NCBI GenBank assembly: GCA_000733355.1
Contig: JNVV01000006.1
Location: 354,556 to 418,555 of the forward strand
DNA length: 64,000 nucleotides
Source of the DNA: Falciphora oryzae
Lineage: Eukaryota; Ascomycota; Sordariomycetes; Magnaporthales; Magnaporthaceae
Direction of reading: 5' to 3'
Part shown: positions 23,113-32,465 of the stretch, one piece after another
Numbering within the stretch: position 1 is the first letter of the stretch
How the letters are laid out: every line of letters begins with the position of its first letter
The notes under the pieces: generated by a model
Told to the model about the DNA's origin: nothing
The model's input: only the letters and a program-made list of their open reading frames with translations
Databases searched by the model: none
Position numbers and translations under genes: made by a program

Positions 23113-24024
23113 ATGATTACAAGGGACGAGGGAGGCAGCGCCGCCGGCGGGTCTTCAGAAGAGTCTATCGCATTACGGCGGTCCCTTATAATCGTATCCA
23201 GTGTTCTCGGCTCCACCATCATAGCTATCCTGGCCGCCGTCGCCGCCGTCGTGCTCCGGAGGAGACACCGCCGCCAGAGGGCCTACGACGCCGCCCGTGC
23301 CAGAGACCCGTACCTCACCCGGCCCGAGTACGAAGACCGCCGTCGCCGCCTGCGCTGGCTGACAGCCCCTTCGCCTTACCAGAACTCGGGCCGTCATGCT
23401 GGCCGGCGGGGCGGCGGCGGCGGCGGTGGCGGTGTCGACGTGGAGGCGCAGCGGAGTGAGATGATCCGCAAGTCGCTGCAGAGCCGCTCCATGGTCAACA
23501 TCACCGGTCCCCCGAACCAGGATGCCCCGCCGACGCCGTCGATTCCTCACCCCTTTACCGCTGCTAACACCGCCGCCACTGCTGATGCGGCTGCAACGAC
23601 GGAAACTCTGGCTACCGCTCCTAAGCCGGTGCGAACTCGATCACGCACCTGGCACGGTGGGCGGCTCCCGAATGACGAGAACGACGACGACGGCGACGAA
23701 GATGAGGATGGCGGCAAGAGGGGGAACGGCGGCGACGACGTCCGCTCTGCGCAGGCCCGTGTTGACTACATGTGGCAGCTGCTGAACCGGAAGGGCGGCT
23801 ACTCGTCCTCGTCTCCTTCGCCCGCCGCTGCGGCAAACGATGAAGACAACGATCCAGCGCTCCGGCCACCGACGGTCAGGCTCAAAACCCCACCCTTGCT
23901 TTCCCACCCGGCTTTCAGGAACTGGAGCAGTGCCGGCTCCAGTAACGAGGGCCCGAGGCCCAAGACGCCGAAGCACTCGAGCCTGCCGACGGAGCTCATG
24001 GCCATCCGCCCGTCACCTTTATAA
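23113..24024 (+). CDS. Predicted single-pass membrane protein, unknown function
   Basis: Single exon, 303 residues. A short polar N-terminus is followed by one membrane helix (about 24-47, SLIIVSSVLGSTIIAILAAV) and then a strongly basic stop-transfer run LRRRHRRQR, so the long C-terminal part should face the cytosol. That part has a Gly8 run near 97-105, Ala/Thr-rich low-complexity sequence (about 145-175), an Asp/Glu-rich run (about 190-205) and Ser/Pro-rich ends, and is probably disordered. A short conserved-looking segment, ARVDYMWQLLNRKGGY (about 214-229), may be a binding helix. I do not recognise a family. Such proteins are common and poorly characterised in filamentous ascomycetes. Confidence 0.65.
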   Translation: MITRDEGGSAAGGSSEESIALRRSLIIVSSVLGSTIIAILAAVAAVVLRRRHRRQRAYDAARARDPYLTRPEYEDRRRRLRWLTAPSPYQNSGRHAGRRGGGGGGGGVDVEAQRSEMIRKSLQSRSMVNITGPPNQDAPPTPSIPHPFTAANTAATADAAATTETLATAPKPVRTRSRTWHGGRLPNDENDDDGDEDEDGGKRGNGGDDVRSAQARVDYMWQLLNRKGGYSSSSPSPAAAANDEDNDPALRPPTVRLKTPPLLSHPAFRNWSSAGSSNEGPRPKTPKHSSLPTELMAIRPSPL

Positions 24025-24405
24025 TACATGTTCCTCTTTGTCTACTCGTCTTTCTTTTGTTTCTGAGCGGAATATTCATAAGTTCTTTTCTCTCTCTTTT
24101 GGATTATACCAAGATTTGGCAGTTCCTATATCATAATACCCATTCCCTATCTATCTAATAGTGTCGAGGATACCCATCGGGAGGGGAAATACACGCCGGC
24201 TGCTGAAAGACGTCCACGGCAAGGAGTTTAGGGTTGGGTCTCGTCTGGGGCATTATGCTAGGGGATGAGACGGTAATGGGCATGCTAATGAATCCACGAG
24301 CAGCGTTGATACGTATTCGAAGTAGTAATTAGACTATTGTTTGTTCTCCTTCCTCACCGCAAACCCGTTCCCAATCGTCTTCCCTTTTCCCTCTCTCTTG
24401 GCTCC
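24025..24405. other. Convergent 3' intergenic region
   Basis: Between the membrane protein gene and the CBM52-type gene, which face each other. AT-rich 3' UTR-like sequence only. Confidence 0.55.
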
Positions 24406-25170
24406 TCAGGTATACTGCCACGCCGCGGCCAGGTTTCCCACAACCTCGACGGCGAGGTTGATGCCGACACAGTCGCCCCTATTGGGAGCCGTGGTCGCAT
24501 TCTCGGACCGCAGGTGCCAGCCCATGTCGCCGCCGCCGCCGCTGGCCCTGGGCGGGCAGGCCAGCCAGTTGGTGCCCGGCCCGTTGAGGTTGATAAAGCC
24601 ACCTCCCTGGTACGCGACCAGCCCGCCGAGCGTGGCGCCCTGCGGCACCGCAGCCGAATGGGCCTGCGTGTACCCCACGCCCCAGTAAGCATCCAAATAA
24701 AAGGCCTGGCCGCCGGGCACCATGGTGTTCATGCCGCCCGGGTACGCCATGGACGTCGTGTTGCCGGCCGGGCAGGCGGCGCCCACGACCTCGACGGGGC
24801 AGTAGCTGCACGTCGGCCCGCCGACGCTCCAGGCGCGCCCGCAGGCGTTGATGGGCTGGTTGTGCACCTGGGGGCCCGCGGTCGGGTTCCAGGCCCTCAG
24901 GGCGAAGCGGGCGCCGTCTTCGAGCCGGGGCAGCTGGGCCAGGACGGTTCCCGACTCGACGCACTGGTACATGAAGCGCGAGTAGCAGGCGCCGTTGCAG
25001 TAGGAGAGCCCTTCGCCGTTGATGATGGGGCACAGGAATTGGCCGTCGTGGCACACGTAGATGGCCGGGTCATAGGTTGCGGATCCGCACTGGTCCGCTA
25101 GGACGAGGCTGGGCAGCGACAGCAGCAGCCCGAGGGCGAGGGCTGTGAGGCTCTTGGTGAGTGGTGCCAT
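24406..25170 (-). CDS. Secreted protein with CBM52-type (Carb_bind) module, IgE-binding-protein-like
   Basis: Single exon, 254 residues, start ATG at 25170. A signal peptide (1-25, ending SLVLA) precedes a cysteine-rich module DQCGSATYDPAIYVC...FLCP...YCNGACY (about 26-68) that matches the CBM52/Carb_bind module found in fungal endo-1,3-glucanases and related wall proteins. The remaining 180 residues have further Cys pairs (CGRAW, CSYCPVEVVGAACP, WLACP, GDCVGINL) and resemble secreted fungal proteins annotated as IgE-binding. A role in binding wall or plant glucan is inferred. One N-glycosylation site, NTTS, is visible in the mature part and another, NATT, near residue 233. A TATA box stands at 25296-25306. 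Confidence 0.8.
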   Translation of the reverse strand: MAPLTKSLTALALGLLLSLPSLVLADQCGSATYDPAIYVCHDGQFLCPIINGEGLSYCNGACYSRFMYQCVESGTVLAQLPRLEDGARFALRAWNPTAGPQVHNQPINACGRAWSVGGPTCSYCPVEVVGAACPAGNTTSMAYPGGMNTMVPGGQAFYLDAYWGVGYTQAHSAAVPQGATLGGLVAYQGGGFINLNGPGTNWLACPPRASGGGGDMGWHLRSENATTAPNRGDCVGINLAVEVVGNLAAAWQYT

Positions 25171-26378
25171 TGCTTTTGGTGTGGTGGTTGCTGTTGTGGT
25201 TAAGATGATGATGGTAATCACAATGGTTTGTTTGGTCCTTTGCAGCCTGTCCGATACTGTTCAAGATTGCCGACCGCCTCGAGGACGAGACCTCTTTATT
25301 TTATATCCAAGTGCATATACATTTTCACAGCCGTGCGCTGGTGTCATCGTTCCTCATCACCCCACGCTACCACCCATTTCTGTCTCATCCTAGGACAGAG
25401 CAGATATACTCCGATGGGAAAAAAAAAAAAAAAACATCCAACGTGCCATCCACGACATCAGGACATGCAGCACCCGATCGCGAGCTCGCACGTCACGGGG
25501 CCAGCGGGGAATCCTCGTATTCCAGAGTGCGGGAAGCTCTCCCCACCTTCCAAAGTATCAGGACCAAAGGGCGGAACACAAACCGACTGGCCTCGGCCGG
25601 CGTCAGACTTTGGCTGCAATCTAGGTAATGTTACATCCCGGCCGTACTCGAGCGTCATTGCCCCTCCGTATTTGCTGGAGAGCTGCCCCCGTTGTCTCTT
25701 TCATATCAAAAGCTGACAGTGCTTGTCGTTGGGAAACGACCATAAAGTTACTAGGCGATCGGTTGCTAGCCTGCGGCTGACTTGGCATTAGCCGACCTTG
25801 ACGCGCTGCGCTCCTGTGCTAGCTGGTCGGTCCGATTCTGCCTTCACAGTAGCACAGCATCAGGTGGCGCCACAGAGCGGGAGGAAGATGGCCCGACGGC
25901 TATTATTATTTTGTCGCCCGTTTGCGTGGCTGGCAGACTAAGTGCTAGGGCAGAGAATGTGGCGGCTCCCCGTGTCCATCCCCTCGTGGGCTGCTCCGTG
26001 TAAGTGAGGAGAAGCCGCTTGGGTGCTGACGCGGTCCATCGGCAGTCGGTTCTAATGCAGAGTCTGGGTTCTGGCCTAACGCCGAAAATAGACTGCAACG
26101 GTGGAATGCTGATCGGGAGCCAAGCAATGGAGGGTTACACCTCTAAGAACATATGCAGAGTCGGGCACGAGCTAGTCCAGCAGCTGCATTTGCGGGGGGT
26201 GCTTCGAGAAGATCACCGGGCCTTGGCTCGTATTCCTATCTTTCCAAGTGAACCTAGCTGAATTTAACCCATGCGGGAGGGTCACACATGCGCCTCGGAT
26301 ACTCGCAGATAACCGTCGCACCGACTAACACCAGAGGTAACCACGACACCGCTCCTATCCGTGCCGTTCTTTTCAGCT
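25171..26378. other. Intergenic region, no gene seen
   Basis: About 1.2 kb with a 17-nt A run near 25418-25434. No supportable gene. It contains the promoter of the CBM52-type gene and the 3' side of the aldehyde dehydrogenase. Confidence 0.55.
25296..25306 (-). promoter_or_regulatory. TATA box of the CBM52-type gene
   Basis: TATAAAATAAA on the minus strand, about 130 bp upstream of the start at 25170, a normal spacing for a fungal TATA promoter. Confidence 0.5.
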
Positions 26379-27893
26379 TCAAAAGGCAAACCGTATGCCC
26401 GGCTTGGCTAGCGTAATAACCTTCTTTTCAGTGAAAGCCTCGACGCCCGACATGCCGCCGAAACGGCCGTAGCCGCTGCCACCGCCGGTCCCGCCGTTGG
26501 GCAGCGTGGACTCGACGTAGACGGTCGGCCCGTTGATGTGGCAGCTGCCCGCGCGGACCCTGCGGGCCAGGTCCATGGCCGTCATGATGTCTCGAGAGAA
26601 GATGCTTGCGCAGAGCGAGTAGTCGCTATCGTTGGCCATGGCCACTGCCTCCTCGTCCGTGTCGAACTCGGACAGCATTAGCACGGGGCCGAAGACCTCC
26701 TCGTGGTATATGCGCGCCGAGGGGCCGACTCCGGTCAGCACGTGAGGCTTGACGATGGTGCCGCAGGGCCCGGAGATCTCCATGTCGCCAGCCAGCAGCT
26801 CGGCGCCTCCGTCGAGCGCCTCCTTCACCAAGCCGACGATGCGGCGTGCCGACGCGGGCGTGAATAGGCCCGAGATGGACACGGCCGTGTCCTCGAGGTG
26901 ATTGCCGCACCGCAGAGCCGCGATGCGTGCCAGCACCTTTGTCCGGAACTCGGCTGCCACGGAGCGGTGGATGATGGCGCGCTCTGTCGACATGCACACT
27001 TGACCAGAGTAAGCCAGCGCGCCAAAGACGATCGACTCGACGGCATCGTCGAGGTCCGCGTCTGCCCGTACGATAACGGGTGCTTTGCCGCCCAGCTCGA
27101 ATACGCATTGCTTTAAGCAGGTGGCCGCATAGCCCGCGATAATGCGCCCAACGCGGTCACTGCCGGTAAAGTTGACGCGCAGCACCCGCGCGTGCTTGAC
27201 TGTGTATTCGGTCACCTGGGCCGCGCGGTCCGGGGATGTGGGCAGGAATGCTATGGCGCCCGGCGGGAGGCCTGCCTCCAGGAGGGCGCGCACCACCAGA
27301 GCCTGGCTTTTTGGGCTGTATTCCGAGGGCTTTATCACCACAGTGTTGCCACACATGAGCGGGCAGGCTATAGCCCTTGCTGTCAGGTTTACAGGCGCAT
27401 TCCAAGGGCTGATGGCAAAGACAACGCCCACAGCCTGCCGTTCGACCAGGATCGTCGTCCCGGGCCGGTCGGCCGGCACCACCTCGCCCCGGATGTGAGT
27501 CGCTAGGCTGGCCGTCTCGCGGAAGAGGCCGGCGGTCGCGTGCATGTTGACCTTGACCCATGATATGGTAGCCGAGACCTCGGAAGACAATATCTCTGGT
27601 GCGTCGGCTCCAAGGTACGACTCGATGATGTCGGCTGCCTTGAGGAAGATGAGTCGCCTGGCAGAAGGCCCTGTGGCGGACCAGCTTTTGAAGGCTTCAT
27701 GCGCCGTATCGATGGCCCTGCTGTAGTCGTCCACAGTCGCGTTCGCACACTCGTATATAGCCTGGCCCGTCATCGGATTCCGGACGGTGAATATGGCTCC
27801 ATCTGAGCTGGGCTGGGGTTTGCCGTTGATGATGAGCTCTTGGGGATGCGACAAGGGCGATAGCCACCTTTCCGCAACTGCCTGAGCCACCAT
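26379..27893 (-). CDS. Aldehyde dehydrogenase, salicylaldehyde/vanillin dehydrogenase-like
   Basis: Single exon, 504 residues, start ATG at 27893 (MVAQAVAERWL); the frame is open further upstream but only from TTG. The NAD(P)+-dependent aldehyde dehydrogenase fold is complete: the NAD-site AISPWNAP (about 160), the GNTVVIKPSEYSP loop, FTGSDRVGR, catalytic Glu in ELGGKAP (about 266), catalytic Cys in SGQVCMSTER (about 300), and EVFGPVLM near 400. The closest pattern I know is that of fungal aromatic aldehyde dehydrogenases such as salicylaldehyde dehydrogenase, which would oxidise an aryl aldehyde to the acid in the cytosol. It lies about 520 bp downstream of a same-strand hydrolase pseudogene from another step of aromatic catabolism. 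Confidence 0.92.
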   Translation of the reverse strand: MVAQAVAERWLSPLSHPQELIINGKPQPSSDGAIFTVRNPMTGQAIYECANATVDDYSRAIDTAHEAFKSWSATGPSARRLIFLKAADIIESYLGADAPEILSSEVSATISWVKVNMHATAGLFRETASLATHIRGEVVPADRPGTTILVERQAVGVVFAISPWNAPVNLTARAIACPLMCGNTVVIKPSEYSPKSQALVVRALLEAGLPPGAIAFLPTSPDRAAQVTEYTVKHARVLRVNFTGSDRVGRIIAGYAATCLKQCVFELGGKAPVIVRADADLDDAVESIVFGALAYSGQVCMSTERAIIHRSVAAEFRTKVLARIAALRCGNHLEDTAVSISGLFTPASARRIVGLVKEALDGGAELLAGDMEISGPCGTIVKPHVLTGVGPSARIYHEEVFGPVLMLSEFDTDEEAVAMANDSDYSLCASIFSRDIMTAMDLARRVRAGSCHINGPTVYVESTLPNGGTGGGSGYGRFGGMSGVEAFTEKKVITLAKPGIRFAF

Positions 27894-28411
27894 CTTTGAA
27901 TGATATGTTGTCTTAGAAGTATGCTTCCTGGACCTTGAGACACCCAAGTCGAGGTGATTGGCTGTGAAAGACTATCCTGCCCTGTGTCGGCGATGCAAGA
28001 GGAGTGCCTGTAGCTCTGTCAGGGTAGCGAAACAGCCCTCTAATGACTGTTGTTGTTTGACTGCCGCAGAGACCATGTAGGGCTCTCTATGTAGACTCCA
28101 AGCCCGAAGGGATGTTGGAATGAGGTACCAATATGCATTTTGTATACACGGATACCAGCCTGGCTTCTGCACGTATCGACGGCGTTATTGTTCCGGGCTT
28201 GATGGAGTTGGCTCAGCCAAGGTGGTAGTGAGGGGTATCCCGTCGGCAGCAGCATCCGATCCTCACCGGCATGGAGCAAACCCCGCAGACGCGAGAAATC
28301 AACTCAGGGGTAAGGGATCTGCAGGATTAGATGAGAAGAACCATAGTTGTTATTGGTATGTGGGTGGTATGATGTGAAGTCTTGAGGACGTTACCGGCCG
28401 CCTGGATCGGT
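27894..28411. other. Spacer between hydrolase pseudogene and aldehyde dehydrogenase
   Basis: 518 bp, presumably the aldehyde dehydrogenase promoter. No gene is seen. Confidence 0.55.
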
Positions 28412-29273
28412 CTAGCGCTCGAGAAATCCCACCACGGTCTTGCAAAAAGTCCCCAAATCCGTCAACGTAGTATGCGTGGCCAGCGTTCTTGATGGCCACC
28501 AGGTCTACCTTGTCCTGCTTGCCGTTGTTCTTCAGGCTCTCTTCAATGCCACTCCTCAGCTCCTGGATCTTCTCTGGTAGGTCGGCCTCGTTCTCACTGA
28601 CAACGACTAGGGCGGCGCTGCATCCCTTGCTAACGCTGGGAAGCAGAGGTCGGAGGTCGAACGAGTCGCTGCGCAGGGCCGCGATGCACGTCTCGAAGCC
28701 ATCGACCGTAGTACGGCGCGTCAAACCCCGCATCCGCTCGGCTTCGCTGCCTGGGTCGGCTTGAAGCCAGGTGGAACCGAACCATCGATTTAGCGTGGCC
28801 TCGACCTACTCGTCCATATTGCCGGCTGCACGCGCGGCCTCGGCGCGGGGACTCATTGCATCCAGCACGCCGGTGTTGACGGGGGACGTTGAGGCGGTGT
28901 CGCAGACTACGAGCTTGGCGACGATGCCCGGTGGCGCGAGATAAAGTAGACGCTCTTGGAGGCGCCCATGGAAACACCGATCCAAGCGCGCAAACGAGCG
29001 ATACCGAGGCGGCGCAGCAGAGCGCGGCCGCATCGTCGGCCAGTGAGGCGAAGGTGGTCGAGTTCAGGTCGCTGGGTGAGGAGGAGCCGCCGTGGCCCGG
29101 CTGGTCGTATCGTAAACTCTGTAGCCGGCGGCCTCGAGCACGGGTGCGACGCGATCCCAAGATCTGTACGAGGCTGCGAGCGGACTGGCGAGTAGCGCGA
29201 CGGGCAGCGATGACGGCGTCACCGAAAAGTGGTACGCGAGCTCGCGGCCGTCGGGAAGCGTCAAGGTCGACAT
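28412..29273 (-). pseudogene. Decayed alpha/beta hydrolase, 3-oxoadipate enol-lactonase-like
   Basis: Alpha/beta-hydrolase sequence is recognisable in order but spread over all three frames. It opens with ATG at 29273 (MSTLTLPDGRELAYH) and has the RYDQPGHGGSS oxyanion/Asp-strand region, the nucleophile elbow GVSMGAS, then PGIVAKLVVCDTA, and near the end AGHAYYVDGF with the expected catalytic His. Frame changes lie near 29112-29116, 29018-29030, 28946-28956 and in a run of T/A near 28442-28449. In addition there is an in-frame TAG at 28806-28808. No GT-AG intron can explain the breaks, which occur inside conserved motifs with losses or gains of one or two bases. The natural stop is probably TAG at 28412-28414. 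Functional relatives open the lactone ring in the beta-ketoadipate pathway or act as general hydrolases. Confidence 0.85.
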
Positions 29274-29725
29274 CGCTGCGTTTGGATTTGGTACCAGAAT
29301 TACGGCTGCTGGTTGAAGAAGAATCTGGGACTTGATGCAATATTCACGAAACTAAATCGTGGGTTTAGGTGCAGAATCAAAGTCACATCGGGTATGCATC
29401 GCTGCTGGCTGTTGGCGTATTATGGTCCCATTTCGATTCTTGCCACTCTGCTGACGCCGCAATGATTATCTCATGTGTTACGATATGGAAACTCTGACAG
29501 CTACGGGCCCGCTCACCCGCTCATACCGCACCTTCTTCCTATTTGATCCGGTGGTGAACTTCCTGGAAGGTATGCGAGCATTAAGCAGGCAAGAAGCGCC
29601 CAACCCCCTATTCTCCACCCGGCCGTTGCCATCCGCGTTACTTTGCATTCCTCGCTATTAAAAAGAACCATTAGAGAGGCCGGGCTGAGCTCTGTGCATG
29701 TTCACCAAGCTGTTTCTTGCGCCGA
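29274..29725. other. Intergenic region, no gene seen
   Basis: Between the pseudogene start and the 3' end of the peptidase gene. Nothing recognisable. Confidence 0.55.
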
Positions 29726-31552
29726 CTAGGCCGAGGTGCGGGTGCCGTCGCCGGCGTTCTCCTTGGCCAGCGTGGCAATGATGTTTTGTTTCGCCGCGTT
29801 GTACCCTTCGGCGGACGAAAAGACCCCCAAGTCGGCCTCACAGGTGGTGTTCGCCGAAGGCAGGCGTCCGTGGAGGAAGTAGTCCCGAGTGGCCCGGTAT
29901 GTGCAGATGGACCAGAGCGTGTAGGAGCAGTGCCCGGGACCGGCCCTCTGGAGCAGCACGCTCCCCCCGAAGCCGGCGCTGACGTTCTTGGCCGAGACGA
30001 GCGGCGATGTGGGGTCGAGCTGGGATGAGAGGACCAGGATTGGGTTCTTGGTCTTGACCCTGAAGTCACCCAGGTATCGCTCGGCCGCCTGGTAAGGCCA
30101 CCTGGCGCAGGCCATGTACGTTCCCGTCGTGACGTCGCCCACGATCCAGCTGATCTCCTGCATAGGCCTAATGGCAGCGGCAAACTCGTCGGCGGTGCTG
30201 TGGCGGGGTACGCGGTCGCCACAGCGAATACTGGTGAGGGAATAGTTGTCCAAGCCCGCCTCGAGGCTTGCGCCGGCAATAGCGAGTTCTAGCTGGCCGG
30301 TCGAGTTTTGAGGAGTAGTTATGACGGCGTCGATCCCCGTAGCAAGAAAGTTCCAGGCCTGCGGAGAGTAGAGGAGTGTGAAAATGAGGCCCCTGAAGTT
30401 GAAGTAGTCGAGCGTCAACGGCGCTCCTAGCGCCTCGCCCCCTGGAAGAGGGATAGGGTAGTGCTTCAGCTCCTGAACCTTGTCGCGGATGATGCGCTCC
30501 AGATCGTCGACTGTGGCATTGGGCCGGCGGGCGGCTAGGGGGCAGCGGCTGCCCAATGCGATGCACTCTTGAAGGAAGTAACGGAAGGTTGCGTCCGTGT
30601 GGACGTAGCGCTCCTCCTCGCTATTTGCAGGATGTGTAAGCAGGAGATCTAAGATATAATACTACAGGAGAGATACAGACGAGGCCAGGCTGGGTGAACG
30701 ACTTACTATGCTCTGTACCAATCCGATGGGTTGGCCACGCCATCCAGGATCAGCTTGTCAATGCGGTCGGGGAACATGGCTGCCACCGTGGCTCCGAGTA
30801 TCGTACCATAGGAGAATCCCCAGTACCGCAGCATCCCGTCCTCGCCGAGCGCATCAGCGATCGATATCATGTCGCGAGCCACGAGTGCGGTGCCGGTGAA
30901 GTTGCCTGTCGCCTGGGCTTGCGGCGCGCGGGCACAGGCTGCAGCCTGCAGTGACGTTGTAGCCCACAAGGAGCCCATGGCTGCGTCTGAGGAATTGCCC
31001 CCAAGCTGAAGGCGGTCTTCAAGGAGCTTCTTGTACGCGATGTCGGCTACGTTTGTCACATTGTAGCAAGAGAAGGGGATGGTGTTGGAGACGCCCCTGG
31101 GGTCGAATCCGATCAGGTCATGGTGGCCTCCCGTAGCCCTGATTCACTGTTAGAGGGGCCCGGCCGCCCAGGGGTGTGTGGCTCGAGACTTACGGAGAGT
31201 ACCAGGTTCCGCTAAAGTTCAGGTCAACCCTTCCGCTAGCACCAGGTCCACCAGGGTTAAACAGGATACTGCCCCTGGATGGTTGGTAGACGGCAGGCCA
31301 CTTGAGCAGCTCCAGCGTGACGGACGCGCCCGAAGAAGAGTTCTTGTAGTCGAGCGGCACTGTCAAGTTACCGCAGACAGCCGCGGGATTCGCGGCTTCG
31401 AACTTGAGCTCTGGCGAGCAGGGTCCCCAGGAGATCTTGCTCTTGGTCCGGCCCAGAACGAGGCCGTTCTCGCTGCTGCTCCCCGAGACTGGGGAAGAAG
31501 CAGCACCCACGGCGGCGGCTATGGCCGTGACGAACGTGGAAAATCGTGGCAT
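29726..31552 (-). CDS. Secreted serine peptidase, S33 tripeptidyl aminopeptidase-like
   Basis: Three exons, 31552-31194, 31138-30707 and 30620-29726, give 561 residues. A signal peptide (MPRFSTFVTAIAAAVGAASS) marks it as secreted. The alpha/beta-hydrolase core shows FNPGGPGASG (oxyanion region, about 98-107), the nucleophile elbow GFSYGT (Ser about 229), SSQLDPTSPL (Asp about 466) and GPGHCSY (His about 494); the last part is the TAP-like C-terminal domain. Fungal relatives remove N-terminal peptides or act as prolyl aminopeptidases in protein breakdown outside the cell. Several NxS/T sites and paired cysteines fit a secreted glycoprotein. Both introns are short and interrupt Pro and Tyr codons respectively. 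A TATA box lies at 31659-31665. Confidence 0.9.
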
Positions 31553-31658
31553 GGTATATGCGAATGATTAGGAGCTTGCAAACCCTCTGGATGGCGACGG
31601 GCGCGTTGGGCTGGTTTGCTGTCCTGCATCTCGAAGCAACCCGTCGCCGGCACCCGCC

Positions 31659-31665
31659 CTTTATA
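31659..31665 (-). promoter_or_regulatory. TATA box of the secreted peptidase
   Basis: TATAAAG on the minus strand, about 107 bp upstream of the start codon at 31552. Confidence 0.5.
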
Positions 31666-31800
31666 CCTGTCTGAAGCAGATGGAATTATCAGCATAGCCA
31701 GCTTTGGCGATCGTATTTCGTTGTTCCTTGCTCGATCCTGCAGACAATATCGTGGCTGTCTCAACACCCAATGATCACCCCTATTCCGGCCAACACGTCA

Positions 31801-31824
31801 GAATACGCGTATTCAGATACGCGT
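31801..31824. promoter_or_regulatory. Palindrome GAATACGCGTATTC and paired ACGCGT motifs
   Basis: A perfect 14-bp palindrome at 31801-31814 contains ACGCGT, and a second ACGCGT follows at 31819-31824. ACGCGT is the core of MBF-type (MCB) sites in yeasts. The pair lies about 250 bp upstream of the peptidase start. Whether it is bound by any factor is unknown. Confidence 0.3.
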
Positions 31825-32465
31825 GTTCGTATACGCTTTCGCGGCGGTGATGGAGCCCTCAGCCTCCACGTCACAATCTGCCGCAAGGCTGGGCTGTGTG
31901 CTTCGCCTCGATGGGGACAGCGCAATTAGGCAGTCGAATTGTCAGTTTGTCTACCTTCACCGCCAACCGTGACGAGAGCCAAGGTTCTATGCTGCTCAAG
32001 GTGCCTCGCCCTGGCCATCCCTGAGCTTTAGGCCCGGACATGTACCCCAAACAGGATGTAAGCGGCGTTAAACCACCGAGTCTGCAGAGTCCTCGGGCTC
32101 CCTGATTTCTCAATACGTCTTTCCGTTCGCAATCTTGACACCATCTCCCATCTCCAACACAGGCGGCCGACCCGAAACGCCATACAACAGAACTCGCACA
32201 TTACACTGCTACACAAATGAAAAACCACCACGAGAAGGAGTAGGGAGAAAAAAAAAAAAGAAAAAGAAACGCGACAACAGGGGGCGAGTGTGGCTCACGG
32301 TTCGTTACACAAAACCGTTGGCTGTTACCCTTTACGGGGGCCCATCTCGCCGATCCAGATCTTAAATCCTCTCAAAAAACCAAACAACATTCATGCATGG
32401 GTCTCAAGCGAAATGGTTGACACACTTCGATGACCTTGGCAGTCCGTCGGAACGAATCAATGCCA

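Larger units (their letters stand above)
31553..32465. other. Intergenic region
   Basis: Promoter side of the peptidase gene and 3' side of the coiled-coil gene. Apart from the TATA box and the ACGCGT palindrome I see only a purine-rich A tract near 32247-32270. Confidence 0.55.

Noticed and set aside
28412..29273. Reading the hydrolase as an intact gene with introns
   Set aside because: The frame changes are one- or two-base slips inside conserved motifs and an in-frame TAG exists; no GT-AG introns remove them.
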